Assembly: GCA_013151585.1 (NCBI GenBank)
Contig: JAADHY010000107.1
Location: 1-7,834, forward strand
Length of the DNA: 7,834 nt
Direction of reading: 5' to 3'
Origin: Planctomycetota bacterium
GTDB taxonomy: Bacteria > Planctomycetota > Planctomycetia > Planctomycetales > Planctomycetaceae
The number at the start of each line of letters is the position of its first letter. The stretch's first letter is position 1. The position numbers and the translations under genes were made by a program. Positions 7,501-7,834 of the stretch are shown in pieces. The notes beneath the pieces are model-generated. The model saw nothing but the letters and a program-made list of their open reading frames with translations. It made no database searches and was not told the DNA's origin.

Positions 7501-7834
7501 GCCTCAGCGTCTCCAAGCTCAGACGCGTCCCATGCATGGGTGTTTTCAAAGCGACCAGACGGTCCAGTTGCTCGTCCCTGGCCAGGTAGACCTCAGCGAA
7601 ACCTCCCTCGCCAATTTTTTCGAGAATCCGATAGCGCTGCCGCCGCGATTCGTCGTCAAAAGAAATGGCCGTCTCTCCCGAGCCCTCATGCTCGCCCGAT
7701 CGGCCTCGTTCTGGCCCTTCACAAAGTGGCAGGTTCTCGTCACGGAAAGATCGTGTCAGGTCGAATTCGTGCTCGGCAGGATCGGCGATGGGCTCCAGCT
7801 CCTCTTGAGAGGCGATTAGGGTGCGGCCGTCCAT
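4523..7834 (-). CDS. Membrane-spanning Ser/Thr protein kinase with WD40 repeats
   Basis: An 1103-residue ORF ending in TAA at 4525-4523. The first ATG coincides with the window edge, so a more upstream start is possible. Residues 1-66 are acidic and low in structure. The kinase domain spans about 68-352: glycine loop GEGGFAEV (75-82), VALK lysine K97, alphaC Glu E116, catalytic loop HCDLKPSN (190-197; D192, K194, N197), DFG at 226-228, APE in YMAPEQ (251-256), the DTYGLG helix-F Asp D269, and R336. The Arg of the usual HRD is Cys, so it is a non-RD kinase. The N197-D226 gap is 29 residues against about 13 in canonical kinases. One membrane helix lies at about 375-397, then a short coiled coil (401-430) and a linker (YATDMNRAYQAW to WYFLRRL, 435-480). 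From about 488 to the end I count about 14 WD40-like repeats, enough for two seven-bladed propellers, best seen as SPDGRWIATASDD...ILLWDL. The kinase would be cytoplasmic and the propellers on the other side, suggesting an envelope sensor or scaffold; its substrate is unknown. Confidence 0.93.
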   Translation of the reverse strand: MDGRTLIASQEELEPIADPAEHEFDLTRSFRDENLPLCEGPERGRSGEHEGSGETAISFDDESRRQRYRILEKIGEGGFAEVYLARDEQLDRLVALKTPMHGTRLSLETLRQFAVEARAAAQLNHPNLVAVHDSGLFGDSGYITYSHCSGPTLKEWIAARETPVPVRMAAEILLQLCDGIMHAHSRGILHCDLKPSNILLEPQVDDAGRPRDASIKGFPFLPKTGDFGLAKFLNAPPPASSRAAIAGTLAYMAPEQAAGDQEAISMATDTYGLGTILYELLTGVPPVAPPPKARLASLLRHIQTVPALPPRQLRPDIPKDLEAICRKCLEIDPEKRYGCVSDLADDLKRFLDRCPVAARPSSFARRLQLGMVRHPVLTVVAVVFFLAPAVMIAGLAWHAQALAHLNQQLRESVVTAERARRSTETSRAELLHQIYATDMNRAYQAWQQGDPYEYEVLLRKYRPKRNDADVRTLPWYFLRRLGQVGSRPIAFPGDSLYSVCVSPAGDRVAVAGKKAIVYVFDARDYSEILAFDTAQKEVNSVQFSEDGQRLLTAGDDGTVRFWEARTGRLLQTISAHPEAKAFWALYSPDGGTLATAGNEPIVRLWNVVDGKLLAELPHPGSVETITFSPDGRSLAVAARARQLTIWDISQRRRPIRREIVAADPASRLLTVAFSRDSRLVAVGTVFGWVRVFDARTGKGCHSWRNLDGVQVVAFSPSGDFLAAGDRGGTIRVWEVGRDVGTPGQLLRSWPAHDGRVYALSFWKDGRRLVSAGADGFARVWQDWETTVERTLDFGALAIEPEKLARLHDIITIPGTSLLLAAHRTDRPRIWSAATGRPVGELPTNRKGWLKVAASPDGRLLAAATDDGVVAVWEAKSARQIDEFHVATDGKLWAGTSALSFSGDSTKLALAIRDNRPEEVHIFDLDSGEKLPFNGCVECDSLAFSARNGPRGLAMAVLNDLWVFDSRTLERTAVWEGHTNTVNEVAYSPDGRWIATASDDRRILLWDLEGSPTPVPLLGHRCEVLELAFTDDSMSLVSGDKNGRVCIWDIRTHRLSLQFRRSEAPVNALAVSSDSHHLAVLYGDTSAHSETQVVVYDTSLVDQP

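Overview
The window looks like the chromosome of a planctomycete (Pirellulaceae or a relative). The reasons are a roughly 60% GC sequence, a very large Ser/Thr kinase with one central membrane helix and a C-terminal array of WD40 repeats joined by a linker typical of that phylum, and a MoxR ATPase next to large membrane proteins of unknown function. The taxonomic call is an inference from protein architecture, not from a marker gene. Every supported gene is on the minus strand, so the transcription order runs from the right edge to the left edge.

Layout in transcription order. (1) 7834-4523: a kinase/WD40 protein whose first visible ATG is the last three bases of the window, so its true 5' end and promoter cannot be judged. 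(2) 4522-4312: a 211-bp gap with a good extended -10 promoter (TGGTATAAT) and two abutting palindromes at the predicted transcription start. (3) 4311-2944: one continuous reading frame for a membrane-anchored, coiled-coil protein, broken by two in-frame TGA codons. Both TGAs lie inside copies of a 14-bp repeat (36 bp apart) rich in CCTG/CAGG palindromes. This leaves a 339-codon N-terminal ORF and a separate C-terminal piece that still looks conserved. (4) 2943-2806: a 138-bp spacer. (5) 2805-1726: a complete MoxR-family AAA+ ATPase starting at TTG behind a clear AAGGAG. (6) 1729-1: a long membrane protein that overlaps the end of the moxR-like gene (ATGA overlap) and runs off the left edge. 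No internal stop was seen over 576 codons.

The last three genes probably act together. MoxR ATPases usually work as chaperones for membrane or secreted partners encoded beside them. Here the direct partners would be the translationally coupled membrane protein (extracytoplasmic beta domain plus a glutamine-amidotransferase-like fold) and perhaps the coiled-coil membrane protein upstream. Whether the kinase belongs to the same unit is unknown: the promoter between them argues for separate control. The most unusual feature is the short palindromic repeat that interrupts gene (3) without shifting its frame.
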